A DNA stretch of 64,000 nucleotides from JBBQER01 sp052148155 (GTDB lineage: Bacteria; Actinomycetota; Acidimicrobiia; IMCC26256; PALSA-610). Every line of letters begins with the position of its first letter. Position 1 is the stretch's first letter. The stretch lies in NCBI GenBank assembly GCA_052148155.1, contig JBKQIY010000248.1, forward strand, positions 1 to 64,000, in the 5' to 3' direction. A program made the translations under genes and the position numbers. This document shows positions 1 through 7,498 of this stretch, in pieces. The notes beneath the pieces were generated by a model, which worked only from the letters and a program-made list of their open reading frames with translations, was not told the DNA's origin and ran no database searches.

Positions 1-250
1 GTCGGAGTAGAACCATCCCGGGTGCTTGCGCGCGAGCGCGGTCCAGTCGGCGATGACGACGTGGCGCGACCGCCTGGGCCCTGTGCGCAGAAGGTCGTTG
101 TTGGCGCGCATCCACCCACGAGTCGGCACCCACAGCGTCACGAGCACGATCCGCTTGCAGACGTCGAGCTCGTGGAGCATCTGTGCGAACTGTGCGGGCA
201 CGATCGGGCCGTTCGTGCCGAGGACGACGACGAAGCGCGAGGTCAGACGG
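1..250 (-). CDS. C-terminal fragment of an SGNH-domain acyltransferase (partial)
   Basis: Read on the minus strand from about 249 down to 1, an open frame encodes about 83 residues that resemble the extracellular SGNH-hydrolase domain attached to OatA-type acyltransferase-3 membrane proteins. Visible are the block VVVLGTNGP, then KRIVLVTLWVPTRGWMRANN, and finally a typical VVIADWTALARKHPGWFYSD block that in the family precedes the catalytic Asp-x-x-His segment lying beyond the window edge. There is no start codon because the homology stops abruptly near 250, where glutamate dehydrogenase begins on the other strand. The piece is therefore truncated at both ends, by the window on one side and by a junction on the other. 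Family assignment is by recognition of these blocks only. Confidence 0.55.
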
Positions 251-1726
251 TGGACCGACGCGGTCCGTGTCGATGGTGGCGAGCTGCGCTGCCGGGCCGT
301 CGGCGAAGGCGGCAATCTCGGATTCACCCAGGAAGGCAGGGTGGAGTATGCCCTGCACGGCGGGCTCATCAACACCGACGCTATCGACAACAGTGCGGGG
401 GTCGACACCTCCGACCATGAGGTGAACATCAAGGTTTTGCTCGACGGTGCGGTGCGAGCAGGTGAGCTTTCGACCGCCGAACGCAACGCGCTGCTCCACT
501 CGATGACCGACGAGGTCGCGACCCTCGTCCTGCGCGACAACTACCGCCAGAATCGAGCGCTCGACAACGCCAAAGCGCAGGCTCCCGAAATGGAAGATGT
601 GCACGCGCGGTTCATGCGCATGCTCGAACAGCGCAAGCACCTGAACCGCGCCGTTGAGCGCCTCCCCGACGATGAAACGCTCACCAACCGCCGCAGTTCG
701 GGCCTCGGCCTGACCGTGCCCGAACTGGCGGTCTTGCTCGCCTACGCGAAGATCGCGCTTGAAGAAGAGCTCCTTGCCGGCCCCGTCCCCGACGACGCCG
801 ATGTCATGGCCGAACTCGTCCGGTACTTCCCTCTCCCATTGCGCGAACGCTTCCTTGATCGTCTCCGCCCGCATCCGCTGCACCGGGAGATCGTCGCGAC
901 CGCCCTCGTGAACGGTTTGGTCAATCGCGCCGGTACGACGTTCGCATTTCGGATCGGCGAGGAGACCGGCGCGTCGGGCGCAGACATCGTGCGCGCGCAT
1001 GAGGCTGCCCGAGCGATCGTCGGCCAGGAAGTCCTCTGGCGCGACATCGAGGCGCTGGACAACTCGATCGACGTCGACACGCAAACCGCGATGTACCTCG
1101 AGTCGCGCAAACTCGTGGAGCGCGTGAGCCGCTGGCTCCTCCGGCACCGGATGCGTCCGCTGGCGGTCGCCGCGACCGTCGAGTTCTTCGCCGTTCCGTT
1201 CGCCCAGCTGATGACACGGTTGCCTGCCCTCGCGCGCGGCAGCGAGCGCGACCGTCTCGAACACGCGACCGCGGCGTTCATGGCGCGCGGAGTTCCTTCC
1301 GAACTCGCGTCACGGGTCGCGGCACTGGATCTTCTGCCCGACGCCCTCGACATCACCGAGCTCGCAGCGGCGCGGGAGGTCGAAGCCGAGCGGGTCGCCG
1401 AGATCTATGCGGTCGTCGGCGATCGACTCCGCCTCGACTGGCTCCACGACCGGATCGTCGAGCTGCCGCGCTCCGATCGGTGGGATGCACTCGCGCGGAA
1501 CGCGCTGCGCGAGGACGTTGCCGCCGTGCACCGGGCCGTTGCGGACGCCGTGATGCACGCGTCTGGTCCGGACCTCGACGCCGAAAGCGCATACGACGCT
1601 TGGGCCTCCGGCCAGCCTGCAGCGATCGAACGCACGCACGCGATCCTCGAAGACGTCGCGACGCAAGGTGTCTTCGAACTCGCCACGCTCTCGGTCGCGC
1701 TCCGAGAACTCCGCGCCCTCAGCTGA
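251..1726 (+). CDS. NAD-specific glutamate dehydrogenase, C-terminal part (5'-truncated)
   Basis: About 490 residues match the C-terminal end of the large (about 1,600 residue) NAD-dependent glutamate dehydrogenase, which deaminates glutamate to 2-oxoglutarate in the cytoplasm. The block GEGGNLGFTQEGRVEYAL, followed by INTDAIDNSAGVDTSDHEVN, is the end of the catalytic Rossmann domain. The rest (LGLTVPELAVLLAYAKI, then FFAVPFAQLMTRLPAL) is the all-helical C-terminal domain. Homology starts around base 251-257 (residues TDAVRVDGG). Upstream bases in the same frame do not look like glutamate dehydrogenase but are antisense to an SGNH-domain fragment, so about 1,100 N-terminal residues are missing. 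An in-frame ATG at 26 is an accident of this junction. Either a real rearrangement has broken the gene or the assembly is chimeric here. Confidence 0.85.
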   Translation, partial: WTDAVRVDGGELRCRAVGEGGNLGFTQEGRVEYALHGGLINTDAIDNSAGVDTSDHEVNIKVLLDGAVRAGELSTAERNALLHSMTDEVATLVLRDNYRQNRALDNAKAQAPEMEDVHARFMRMLEQRKHLNRAVERLPDDETLTNRRSSGLGLTVPELAVLLAYAKIALEEELLAGPVPDDADVMAELVRYFPLPLRERFLDRLRPHPLHREIVATALVNGLVNRAGTTFAFRIGEETGASGADIVRAHEAARAIVGQEVLWRDIEALDNSIDVDTQTAMYLESRKLVERVSRWLLRHRMRPLAVAATVEFFAVPFAQLMTRLPALARGSERDRLEHATAAFMARGVPSELASRVAALDLLPDALDITELAAAREVEAERVAEIYAVVGDRLRLDWLHDRIVELPRSDRWDALARNALREDVAAVHRAVADAVMHASGPDLDAESAYDAWASGQPAAIERTHAILEDVATQGVFELATLSVALRELRALS

Positions 1727-1746
1727 GGGCCTTCCGAAGGTTGGGG

Positions 1747-2925
1747 TCAGGCGGGGTAGACCTCGAAGACGGTGGCGGAACCCATGCCGCCACCGGCGCA
1801 CATGCTGGCGAGGCCGATGCCGCCGCCCCGTCGGCGCAGCTCGAACATCGTCGTGATGATCATCCGAGCGCCGGTCGCGGCGACTGGATGGCCGAGCGAA
1901 CAGCCCGAGCCGCTCACATTCGTGATGTCTTCCGACAGACCGAGTTGGCGGCACGCGGCGACCGGCACCGACGCGAAGGCCTCGTTGATCTCGGCGAGGT
2001 CGACGTCAGCGACGGACATGCCTGCTCGCGCGAGCGCCTTCGGGATCGACAGGATCGGGCCGAGGCCGGTATCGCGCGGGTTGGTTCCGGTGGACGCCCA
2101 CGACACGATCCTGGCGAGCGGAGCGAGACCGTGCGCGGCCGCGTAGTCGCTGCTCACGATCATCATCGCGGCTGCGCCGTCGTTCAGACCCGACGCGTTG
2201 CCGGCGGTGATCGGGAAGTTCTCGATCTCGGGGTGTAGTGGTTTGAGGGACGCCATTTTCTCGAGGGTGCTGTCGCGGCGCGGGTGCTCGTCGGTGTCGA
2301 AGATCTTGGTCGAGCCGTCGCGTAGTTTCACTTCGATCGGCACGATCTCTTCTTCGAAGCGACCCTCGTCAATCCCTTGGATCGCTCGCTGGTGCGACCG
2401 TACCGCCCATGCGTCGCAGTCGGCGCGCGTCAGGCCGGCAGCCTTCGCGGTGTTCCACCCGACCGTGATCGACATGTCGAACGCGGGAGCGTCGGGCTGT
2501 TCGGGATGCGACGGCGACATCCACGGACCCCAGTCGTCGGTACCGGGCGTCCGTTTCGATACCTGCGGCGTTGTCGACATGCTCTCCGACCCGCCGGCGA
2601 TGACGACCGTGTCCATGCCGGCGATGATGCTGGCGGCCGCGCCCTGCACCGCGCCCATCCCCGACGCACAATGGCGGTTGAGCGCCAGCCCCGGCACTTC
2701 GATGAGACCGAGGTCGATCGCGGCGTAGCGGGCGACGCATCCGCCGCCCTGCAACGACTCGCCGAGGTGTAAGTCGTCGACGTCACCGGCCGGGATGCCG
2801 GACCGTTTGAGTGCCTCTCCCGCCGCATATTTCGCGAGATCGAAGGTCGTGACGTCGAGGAGTGTTCCCTTGCGGGCGGTTCCGATCGGCGTGCGGGCCG
2901 CGGCGACGATGACAGCGTCGGACAT
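1747..2925 (-). CDS. Acetyl-CoA acyltransferase (thiolase)
   Basis: A 392-residue thiolase performing the last step of beta-oxidation, thiolytic cleavage of 3-ketoacyl-CoA to acetyl-CoA and a shortened acyl-CoA. All catalytic features are present: nucleophilic Cys86 in NRHCASGMG, His346 in GHPVAATG and Cys376 in CAGGGMGSA. Length is normal for degradative thiolases. The ATG at 2925 is preferred because GGGGGAG lies five bases upstream and the protein then begins MSDAVIVAAARTPIG, the usual family N-terminus; an upstream in-frame start at 3006 would add residues unlike thiolase. A palindrome CCTGAC-N6-GTCAGG at 2963-2980 lies in the upstream region and recurs before other acyl-CoA genes in the window, so co-regulation is likely. 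Confidence 0.93.
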   Translation of the reverse strand: MSDAVIVAAARTPIGTARKGTLLDVTTFDLAKYAAGEALKRSGIPAGDVDDLHLGESLQGGGCVARYAAIDLGLIEVPGLALNRHCASGMGAVQGAAASIIAGMDTVVIAGGSESMSTTPQVSKRTPGTDDWGPWMSPSHPEQPDAPAFDMSITVGWNTAKAAGLTRADCDAWAVRSHQRAIQGIDEGRFEEEIVPIEVKLRDGSTKIFDTDEHPRRDSTLEKMASLKPLHPEIENFPITAGNASGLNDGAAAMMIVSSDYAAAHGLAPLARIVSWASTGTNPRDTGLGPILSIPKALARAGMSVADVDLAEINEAFASVPVAACRQLGLSEDITNVSGSGCSLGHPVAATGARMIITTMFELRRRGGGIGLASMCAGGGMGSATVFEVYPA

Positions 2926-2962
2926 ATCTCCCCCTGGATGCAGGTCTGGTGGCGGCAGATTA

Positions 2963-2980
2963 CCTGACGTTCGTGTCAGG
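2963..2980. promoter_or_regulatory. TGAC-box palindrome upstream of the thiolase
   Basis: CCTGAC-GTTCGT-GTCAGG is a perfect six-base inverted repeat with a six-base spacer. It sits 38 bases before the thiolase start and fits the recurring pattern CTGAC-N6-GTCAG seen at five other places in the window. On the minus strand it is followed directly by TAATCT, a possible -10. Confidence 0.7.
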
Positions 2981-3020
2981 CCGATCCGTCTCGCCGCTCC
3001 GGGCACGCAACACTGCCGGA

Positions 3021-3284
3021 GTGAACTGGCTGTTTCGCAATCGCCGCACGGGTGAGATCACGGTCTTTCAGCGGCCCAACGTCGCGCTGGGGATCTTTCT
3101 CGCAGCGTCGATTGCCAGTTTGCTCTTCGATCCGTCGGGCAGATCGGGCACCGTGCTGAGGCTCATCGCGCGGGGCGCGCTGGGGTTCTGGGCCGCCGAC
3201 GAGTTGTTGCGTGGTGTCAATCCGTTTCGACGTGCACTGGGCGCCGTGTTTGTCGTGTGGGTCCTGTCGAGTCTTACGTTCTGA
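3021..3284 (+). CDS. Small conserved membrane protein (87 aa)
   Basis: Starting at GTG 3021 the protein begins with the basic stretch NWLFRNRRTGEITVFQRPN. It continues with two hydrophobic segments, about residues 24-40 (VALGIFLAASIASLLF) and 67-87, separated by the conserved-looking ARGALGFWAADELLRGVNPFRR. This pattern is familiar from short uncharacterised membrane proteins of actinobacteria; no function is known. It is divergent from the thiolase gene and its 3' end overlaps the convergent CMD-type gene by 11 bases. The start is uncertain because only a weak CCGGA lies in front; an in-frame ATG at 2949 would add 24 residues with no family character. Confidence 0.65.
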   Translation: MNWLFRNRRTGEITVFQRPNVALGIFLAASIASLLFDPSGRSGTVLRLIARGALGFWAADELLRGVNPFRRALGAVFVVWVLSSLTF

Positions 3285-3894
3285 AGGTCTGGTCGTCGCC
3301 GGGCGCGGGAATCTCGACGATCGGCTCGTCGACGTTGTCGAACTCGGTGCGGAGCGCCTTCGACATGACGGCGTGCATCGCGTACATCGCGGTGATATAG
3401 GTGAGCTCGAGGATCTCCTCGTCGCACAGGCCGGCGCGGAGCGCCTCGAACACACCTTCGGGCACTCGACCCTGGTCGTAGGTGAGCGCGTCGGTGTACG
3501 CGAGCACTGCCCGCTCGAGCGGCGAGAAGCAATCGGCCACCTGCCAATGCGGGACCGCGGCGATCTTGTTCTCGGCGATCCCCGCAGTGCGGCACGACTT
3601 GCAGTGCTGCGAGAACACAAACTGGCTCGCGACGGTGAACCCGGCGCGGGTCTGACCGAGTTCGCGCAGCTGCGGGTCGAGCAGCCGTTTTGGGCTCTGG
3701 TACAGCGCGAAGCCGGCGACGGAATGGTCGAACACGTCAGGGACGAGCGCGAACACCGGCCACCAGTCGCCGGGCGTGCCGGTGGCGGTGCCCGGCTCGG
3801 CGACCGGATCACGCGCACCGAAGAGCAGTTGATACAGCGGCACCACCGACGGGGCCGCCTCGGCTCGCGGTACTTGGCGGAGTCGCGGCACCAT
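3274..3894 (-). CDS. Carboxymuconolactone decarboxylase / AhpD-like family protein
   Basis: About 206 residues with the all-helical AhpD/CMD fold signature: the redox-type pair CKSC in FSQHCKSCRTAGIAENKI, followed by SPLERAVLAYTDALTYDQGRVPE and LCDEEILELTYITAMYAMHAV. Members are alkylhydroperoxidase-like or decarboxylases; in actinobacteria many stand-alone copies lie near lipid-degradation genes with unknown substrates. The ATG at 3894 is chosen because GGGAGG precedes it by three bases and the protein starts MVPRLRQVPRAEA; an upstream in-frame start at 3942 adds 16 residues without support. It faces the small membrane protein gene tail to tail. A second CMD protein occurs at 43373. Confidence 0.8.
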   Translation of the reverse strand: MVPRLRQVPRAEAAPSVVPLYQLLFGARDPVAEPGTATGTPGDWWPVFALVPDVFDHSVAGFALYQSPKRLLDPQLRELGQTRAGFTVASQFVFSQHCKSCRTAGIAENKIAAVPHWQVADCFSPLERAVLAYTDALTYDQGRVPEGVFEALRAGLCDEEILELTYITAMYAMHAVMSKALRTEFDNVDEPIVEIPAPGDDQTFRT

Positions 3895-4223
3895 CAACCT
3901 CCCGTTTGCGGCCCGGTCGCGGGCCGGCGTCGTGGTCCGCACGAAGGGTTCTTCAGCGGCTCTGGCTCGGATCTTGCCTCGTTCTTACCTCATCAGCAGA
4001 GCCTGGCGACGCGAGTTGAGGAAGATCGGATTGAGCCGGCGCCGCGCGAAGCCGAAAACAGTCCGGACCATTGCGTTCGAACGTTCCTTCCGAAAGGCCA
4101 ACCGGGCAATGCCAGCAGTGACAGGGACGGTCGAGGCGGCCTCCGAACCGGGCCGATCGCGTGCAGAACGGTCGTCGCGCCATGGGTAGCTCGGCTGGAC
4201 CGTGCGGTCGCGCGGAGCCGGCG

Positions 4224-4895
4224 ATGCTCATCGCCGGCGGAGTCGACGACGCCGTTTCCCGCGTCCGGCTCTCGAAACTGCGGGTCTTCAAGATGGTTGG
4301 GCGGCGATCGCTGCCATCGCTGATCGAAGCGACCGTGGTCCCGTCGGTGCTGTTCTACGTGTTTCTCGTGACTGTTGGTCCTGGCGCCGCGATGCTCGCG
4401 GCGCTGACGTGGTCGTACGGTTCTGTGCTGCGCCGGTTCGTCAGCCGTCAGCGCATCCCGGGCGTGCTCCAACTCGCGGTCGCGGGACTGACGGTACGCA
4501 CCATCGTCGGTCTGTTGGGCGGGACGTTCATATATTTCTTGCAGCCCGTCGCGACGACGCTTGCGCTGTCGCTCGTGTTCCTCGGATCGCTGTGGTGGGG
4601 TCAGCCGATGATCGCCCGGATGGCGTCGGACTTCTGTCCGCTCGACTCCGAGATCAGCGACCGGCCCGCGGTGGTCCGGCTGTTTAGTGGTCTCACGCTC
4701 ATGTGGGCTGCGGTCCATCTCCTGTCGGCCGGAACGACGTTCGCGCTGCTGGTGAGCCTGCCGACCACGACGTTCGTGGCGTTCAAGACCGTCGTGAGTC
4801 TGGCGATCACCATCAGCGCGATCGTGTTGACTGTGTTGTGGGCGTTGCGGATCGCTCACGCGGAGAACCTGGTGTTCGCGCCGGTCGTCGCCTGA
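4224..4895 (+). CDS. VC0807-type integral membrane protein
   Basis: About 223 residues with roughly five to six hydrophobic helices: VVPSVLFYVFLVTVGPGAAM, LAVAGLTVRTIVGLLGGTF, ALSLVFLGSLWWG and TVVSLAITISAIVLTVLWAL. The run ALTWSYGSVLRRFVSRQRIP and the following WWGQPMIARMASDFCPL resemble the VC0807 family of uncharacterised bacterial membrane proteins. Start ATG 4224 is chosen because GGAG lies six bases upstream; alternatives are GTG 4161 and ATG 4293. It stands alone, divergent from the CMD gene and followed by about 290 bases without a gene. Function unknown. Confidence 0.65.
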   Translation: MLIAGGVDDAVSRVRLSKLRVFKMVGRRSLPSLIEATVVPSVLFYVFLVTVGPGAAMLAALTWSYGSVLRRFVSRQRIPGVLQLAVAGLTVRTIVGLLGGTFIYFLQPVATTLALSLVFLGSLWWGQPMIARMASDFCPLDSEISDRPAVVRLFSGLTLMWAAVHLLSAGTTFALLVSLPTTTFVAFKTVVSLAITISAIVLTVLWALRIAHAENLVFAPVVA

Positions 4896-5170
4896 CCGGT
4901 GCGCAAACGTCGCTCGTCTCGGCCGCGCTGACGGCCAGGCTCAGCCGCGGCGACGTGTGCAGCGGCCCTGGCGCGAAACCAACACGTCGTCGCGTACCAA
5001 GACTGAGGCCGGTCGAACCGCGCGGATTTGGGTGCTCAATTCGCGGCGGTCGAAGACCAGTGCCGGTCCGATCCGCGTGCGTGGCAACCCATCTCGAACA
5101 CATCAACGGGTAGGCGGTCGAAACGCACGTCGATGGTTGCGAAGATCACGTAAGCGTGCGCGATGGAGGA

Positions 5171-5176
5171 TACGAT
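5171..5176 (+). promoter_or_regulatory. -10 element TACGAT (leaderless start)
   Basis: TACGAT ends eight bases before the ATG at 5185, and only a weak AGG precedes the start, so the transcript probably begins at or very near the start codon. Confidence 0.5.
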
Positions 5177-5184
5177 CAGGCTTC

Positions 5185-5427
5185 ATGACCACCGAGGACG
5201 ACGGGCGCGGCTTCCCGCCGATCCTCACCACGGCGATGGCCGCCGATCTGCTCCACGTTCATGTGGAGTATTTGCGCCGGATGGTGCGCGAGGATCGCAT
5301 TCCCGCGCACCGATTTCCGGGCGGCCGTGAAATCCGCTTCCACCGCGACGAGCTCATCGAATGGGTCCGGGCCCAGCCTGGCGTTGATCGTAGCCCGAGC
5401 GCGGCCAAAGACCACAACGAAGTGTGA
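5185..5427 (+). CDS. Excisionase/MerR-type helix-turn-helix protein (80 aa)
   Basis: An 80-residue DNA-binding protein of the helix-turn-helix 17/excisionase class. The central block ILTTAMAADLLHVHVEYLRR is a winged-helix recognition segment, followed by RIPAHRFPGGREIRFHRDEL, which gives the usual beta-wing and the closing 'L-W' helix IEWVRAQPG. Such proteins are either phage-type excisionases or small transcription factors; no integrase is nearby, which favours a regulator. It overlaps the next gene, an SDR, by four bases (GTGA), so the two are translationally coupled. A -10 TACGAT eight bases ahead supports this start. Confidence 0.75.
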   Translation: MTTEDDGRGFPPILTTAMAADLLHVHVEYLRRMVREDRIPAHRFPGGREIRFHRDELIEWVRAQPGVDRSPSAAKDHNEV

Positions 5428-6287
5428 GCGCGCTCGACGGCCAGGTCGCGGTGATCACCGGCGCCAACAGTGGGATCGGGAAGGAAACCGCGGCCGGCCT
5501 CGCCGGCATGGGCGCCCATGTGGTGATCGCAGCGCGCAATCCGACCAAGGCTGCAGCCGCGGTGCACGATATCCACCAACGCGCACCCGACGCGATGGTC
5601 GAGTATCTCCCACTCGATCTTGCATCGTTCGCGGCGGTGCGTGCATTCGCCGACACCTTCAGCGCGCGTTTTGATCGTCTCGACATACTCGTCAACAACG
5701 CCGGTTTGTCGTTGCGTAAGCGCACCGTGACCGAAGACGGCCACGAGACACAATTCCAGGTGAACTATCTCAGCCACTACATGCTGACCCGGCTGCTGCA
5801 CGTCCAGCTCGCGGCCGCTGCGACGGCCCGCGTCGTCAACGTTTCGTCGACCGGCCACACGTTCGCTCGCGGCGGCCTCGACTTCGACGACCTCGAGTGG
5901 GAGCGTCGCCGATACCGCGGGTTCCTCGTGTATTGCGCGACGAAGCTCGCCAACGTCCTGTTCACGCGCGAGTTCGCGCGCCGTTCCGACGACTCCAACA
6001 TCACTGCCAACGCCGTGCATCCCGGGTTCGTCGGTTCGAACTTTGCCCGCGAGGGCGACATGGGGCTGCTCGTCGGACTCGGCATGCTCGCGGTCCGACC
6101 GTTCTCGATCTCGAGCGCGGCGGGCGCCCGCACTTCGGTGTACCTGGCGAGCTCGCCCGACGTCGAAGGCATCAGCGGGCAGTACTTCTACAACTGTCAG
6201 GTTGTGTCGCCTTCGACCGCGGCGCTTGACGACGCAGCGGCGGCACGGCTCTGGGACGTCAGCGCGCAGATGACTGACCTCAGCTGA
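5424..6287 (+). CDS. Short-chain dehydrogenase/reductase, retinol-dehydrogenase-like
   Basis: A 287-residue SDR. It has the cofactor glycine motif TGANSGIG at the N-terminus, the AARNP segment that marks NADP preference, NNAG at mid-chain, the catalytic serine in VVNVSSTGH and the YCATK catalytic Tyr-x-x-x-Lys. The sequence most resembles the retinol/WW-domain oxidoreductase-like SDR branch, which oxidises or reduces hydrophobic alcohols and ketones; the true substrate is not known. It starts with GTG inside the stop of the HTH gene and ends with an eight-base tail-to-tail overlap with the membrane protein at 6280. Confidence 0.9.
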   Translation: MSALDGQVAVITGANSGIGKETAAGLAGMGAHVVIAARNPTKAAAAVHDIHQRAPDAMVEYLPLDLASFAAVRAFADTFSARFDRLDILVNNAGLSLRKRTVTEDGHETQFQVNYLSHYMLTRLLHVQLAAAATARVVNVSSTGHTFARGGLDFDDLEWERRRYRGFLVYCATKLANVLFTREFARRSDDSNITANAVHPGFVGSNFAREGDMGLLVGLGMLAVRPFSISSAAGARTSVYLASSPDVEGISGQYFYNCQVVSPSTAALDDAAAARLWDVSAQMTDLS

Positions 6288-6903
6288 GTTCGGCGATGTC
6301 TGGACCGGTCGCGTCGCGGCGACGCCCACTTCGACCTCGCGGTCGGCCGGACGGTGCCAGACGCCACCCGGCGAGGGCGATCACCAGTCCGAGCCCTCCG
6401 ACGCAGAGCGCACCGAGCGACGTCACGACCTTGGCTTCGGCTCCCGATGGGAGGAACTCCGGAATCGGACCGGTGTTCTCGTGGAACGCAACCACAATGT
6501 CCAGGAGTGACATCGCCACCGCCCACGCGCCACCAACTATCGCGAGTCGGAACGCGAGCCGCGCCGCGGGACCATCGAAGAACGCCGCGAGGAGGATGCC
6601 CATCATGCTTGTGAGCACGAGCGATATCCCGCCCGAACTCGCGAGCAGATCCGCCTTCGTCCACCAGTCGGTCGAGCCCGGACTGTTCCCGAATCCCGAG
6701 GCGCGCAACGCCGAGTAGATCTCGACCAGCGAGTACGCGACCACGAAGATCATCCACCACAGCGCCACCAGGTCGAGGCGGCCGTCTTCGACCAAAGCGC
6801 GGAACCGCTCGAAGTTGGCGCGCCCGGCGTCGCTCCAACGTTCGGCCGGTGACCGCACATCGATCAGTGGTTCGTCCGTCGAGAACTCCGATTCGTCACC
6901 CAT
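6280..6903 (-). CDS. Hypothetical four-helix membrane protein
   Basis: A 207-residue protein with an acidic N-terminal cytoplasmic segment and four predicted membrane helices: VALWWMIFVVAYSLVEIYSA, LVLTSMMGILLAAFF, LAIVGGAWAVAMSLLDIVVAF and VTSLGALCVGGLGLVIALAGW. The C-terminal tail is arginine-rich (RPRGRSGRRR). I do not recognise the family. AAGGG five bases upstream of ATG 6903 supports the start. It lies nine bases downstream of the gene ending at 6913 and is probably co-transcribed with it. Confidence 0.65.
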   Translation of the reverse strand: MGDESEFSTDEPLIDVRSPAERWSDAGRANFERFRALVEDGRLDLVALWWMIFVVAYSLVEIYSALRASGFGNSPGSTDWWTKADLLASSGGISLVLTSMMGILLAAFFDGPAARLAFRLAIVGGAWAVAMSLLDIVVAFHENTGPIPEFLPSGAEAKVVTSLGALCVGGLGLVIALAGWRLAPSGRPRGRSGRRRDATGPDIAELS

Positions 6904-6912
6904 GGCGTCCCT

Positions 6913-7458
6913 TCAGGTTCGGCGGTCGCATACCCATGCGACCTGCGCGAGTGGGATCACCGTGACGGCGCCGGCCCGGGCTGTGGTGATGACGAAATCG
7001 CTTCCGGCGGTGACCTGGCCGTCGAGACCGTCGGGATGCGAGACGGTACCGACCGACGTATCCCCGGCGGGATCACGCGCTGCGAGCACGGCGGCGAACG
7101 AACGGGCGGTCTCGCCCCGGCGGCCGCCACTCGCCGCATGTTCGACCAACTCGATGTGCAGCGGAATTCCTTCCAGGAGATGCAGATCGATCCGGCCGAA
7201 GATCGCGCGCAACGCAAGTAGGTCGTCGCCCACCTCGTCGACGGTGCCGGTGAAACGCTGCTCGACGATCGTGACCGCGAGGCGATCCCCGGCGTGCATA
7301 GCGTCGATCAGCCACTCACGCAGGCTCTGGCGAGGTGGTGGCTGTCCGTGGGTGTCGCTGACGGGGTCGTGCCGTTCGCCCTCCGACGTCGAGGGTGTCG
7401 CCGTCGCCGCGTCGGCAAGATTACGCGGTGCCCGGCGGTGATCCGGATCGCCCATCAT
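6913..7458 (-). CDS. Hypothetical protein with possible Sm-like barrel
   Basis: A 181-residue soluble protein. The first 45 residues are low-complexity, rich in Pro, Arg and Thr. The rest contains RQSLREWLIDAMHAGDRLAV, then VEQRFTGTVDEVGDDLLALR, a strand-rich pattern reminiscent of an Sm-like or DUF-type beta barrel, and ends with ITTARAGAVTVIPLAQVAWV. The function is unknown and the fold suggestion is weak. A perfect GATAAT six bases before ATG 7458 suggests a leaderless transcript that probably continues into the membrane protein at 6280. Confidence 0.6.
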   Translation of the reverse strand: MMGDPDHRRAPRNLADAATATPSTSEGERHDPVSDTHGQPPPRQSLREWLIDAMHAGDRLAVTIVEQRFTGTVDEVGDDLLALRAIFGRIDLHLLEGIPLHIELVEHAASGGRRGETARSFAAVLAARDPAGDTSVGTVSHPDGLDGQVTAGSDFVITTARAGAVTVIPLAQVAWVCDRRT

Positions 7459-7464
7459 GGGCGG

Positions 7465-7470
7465 ATTATC
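7465..7470 (-). promoter_or_regulatory. -10 element GATAAT (leaderless start)
   Basis: On the minus strand GATAAT is followed by CCGCCC and then the ATG at 7458, a six-base spacing with no Shine-Dalgarno sequence. Confidence 0.5.
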
Positions 7471-7498
7471 GCACCGAACCTTGACGAGGTCGGGACAA

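Noticed and set aside
26..250. In-frame ATG at 26 as the start of a 566-residue glutamate dehydrogenase
   Set aside because: Residues before about base 251 have no dehydrogenase character and are antisense to an SGNH-like segment; the frame is open only by chance across the junction.
1726..1747. Possible terminator CCTTC-C-GAAGG between glutamate dehydrogenase and thiolase genes
   Set aside because: The stem is only five pairs with an impossible one-base loop.
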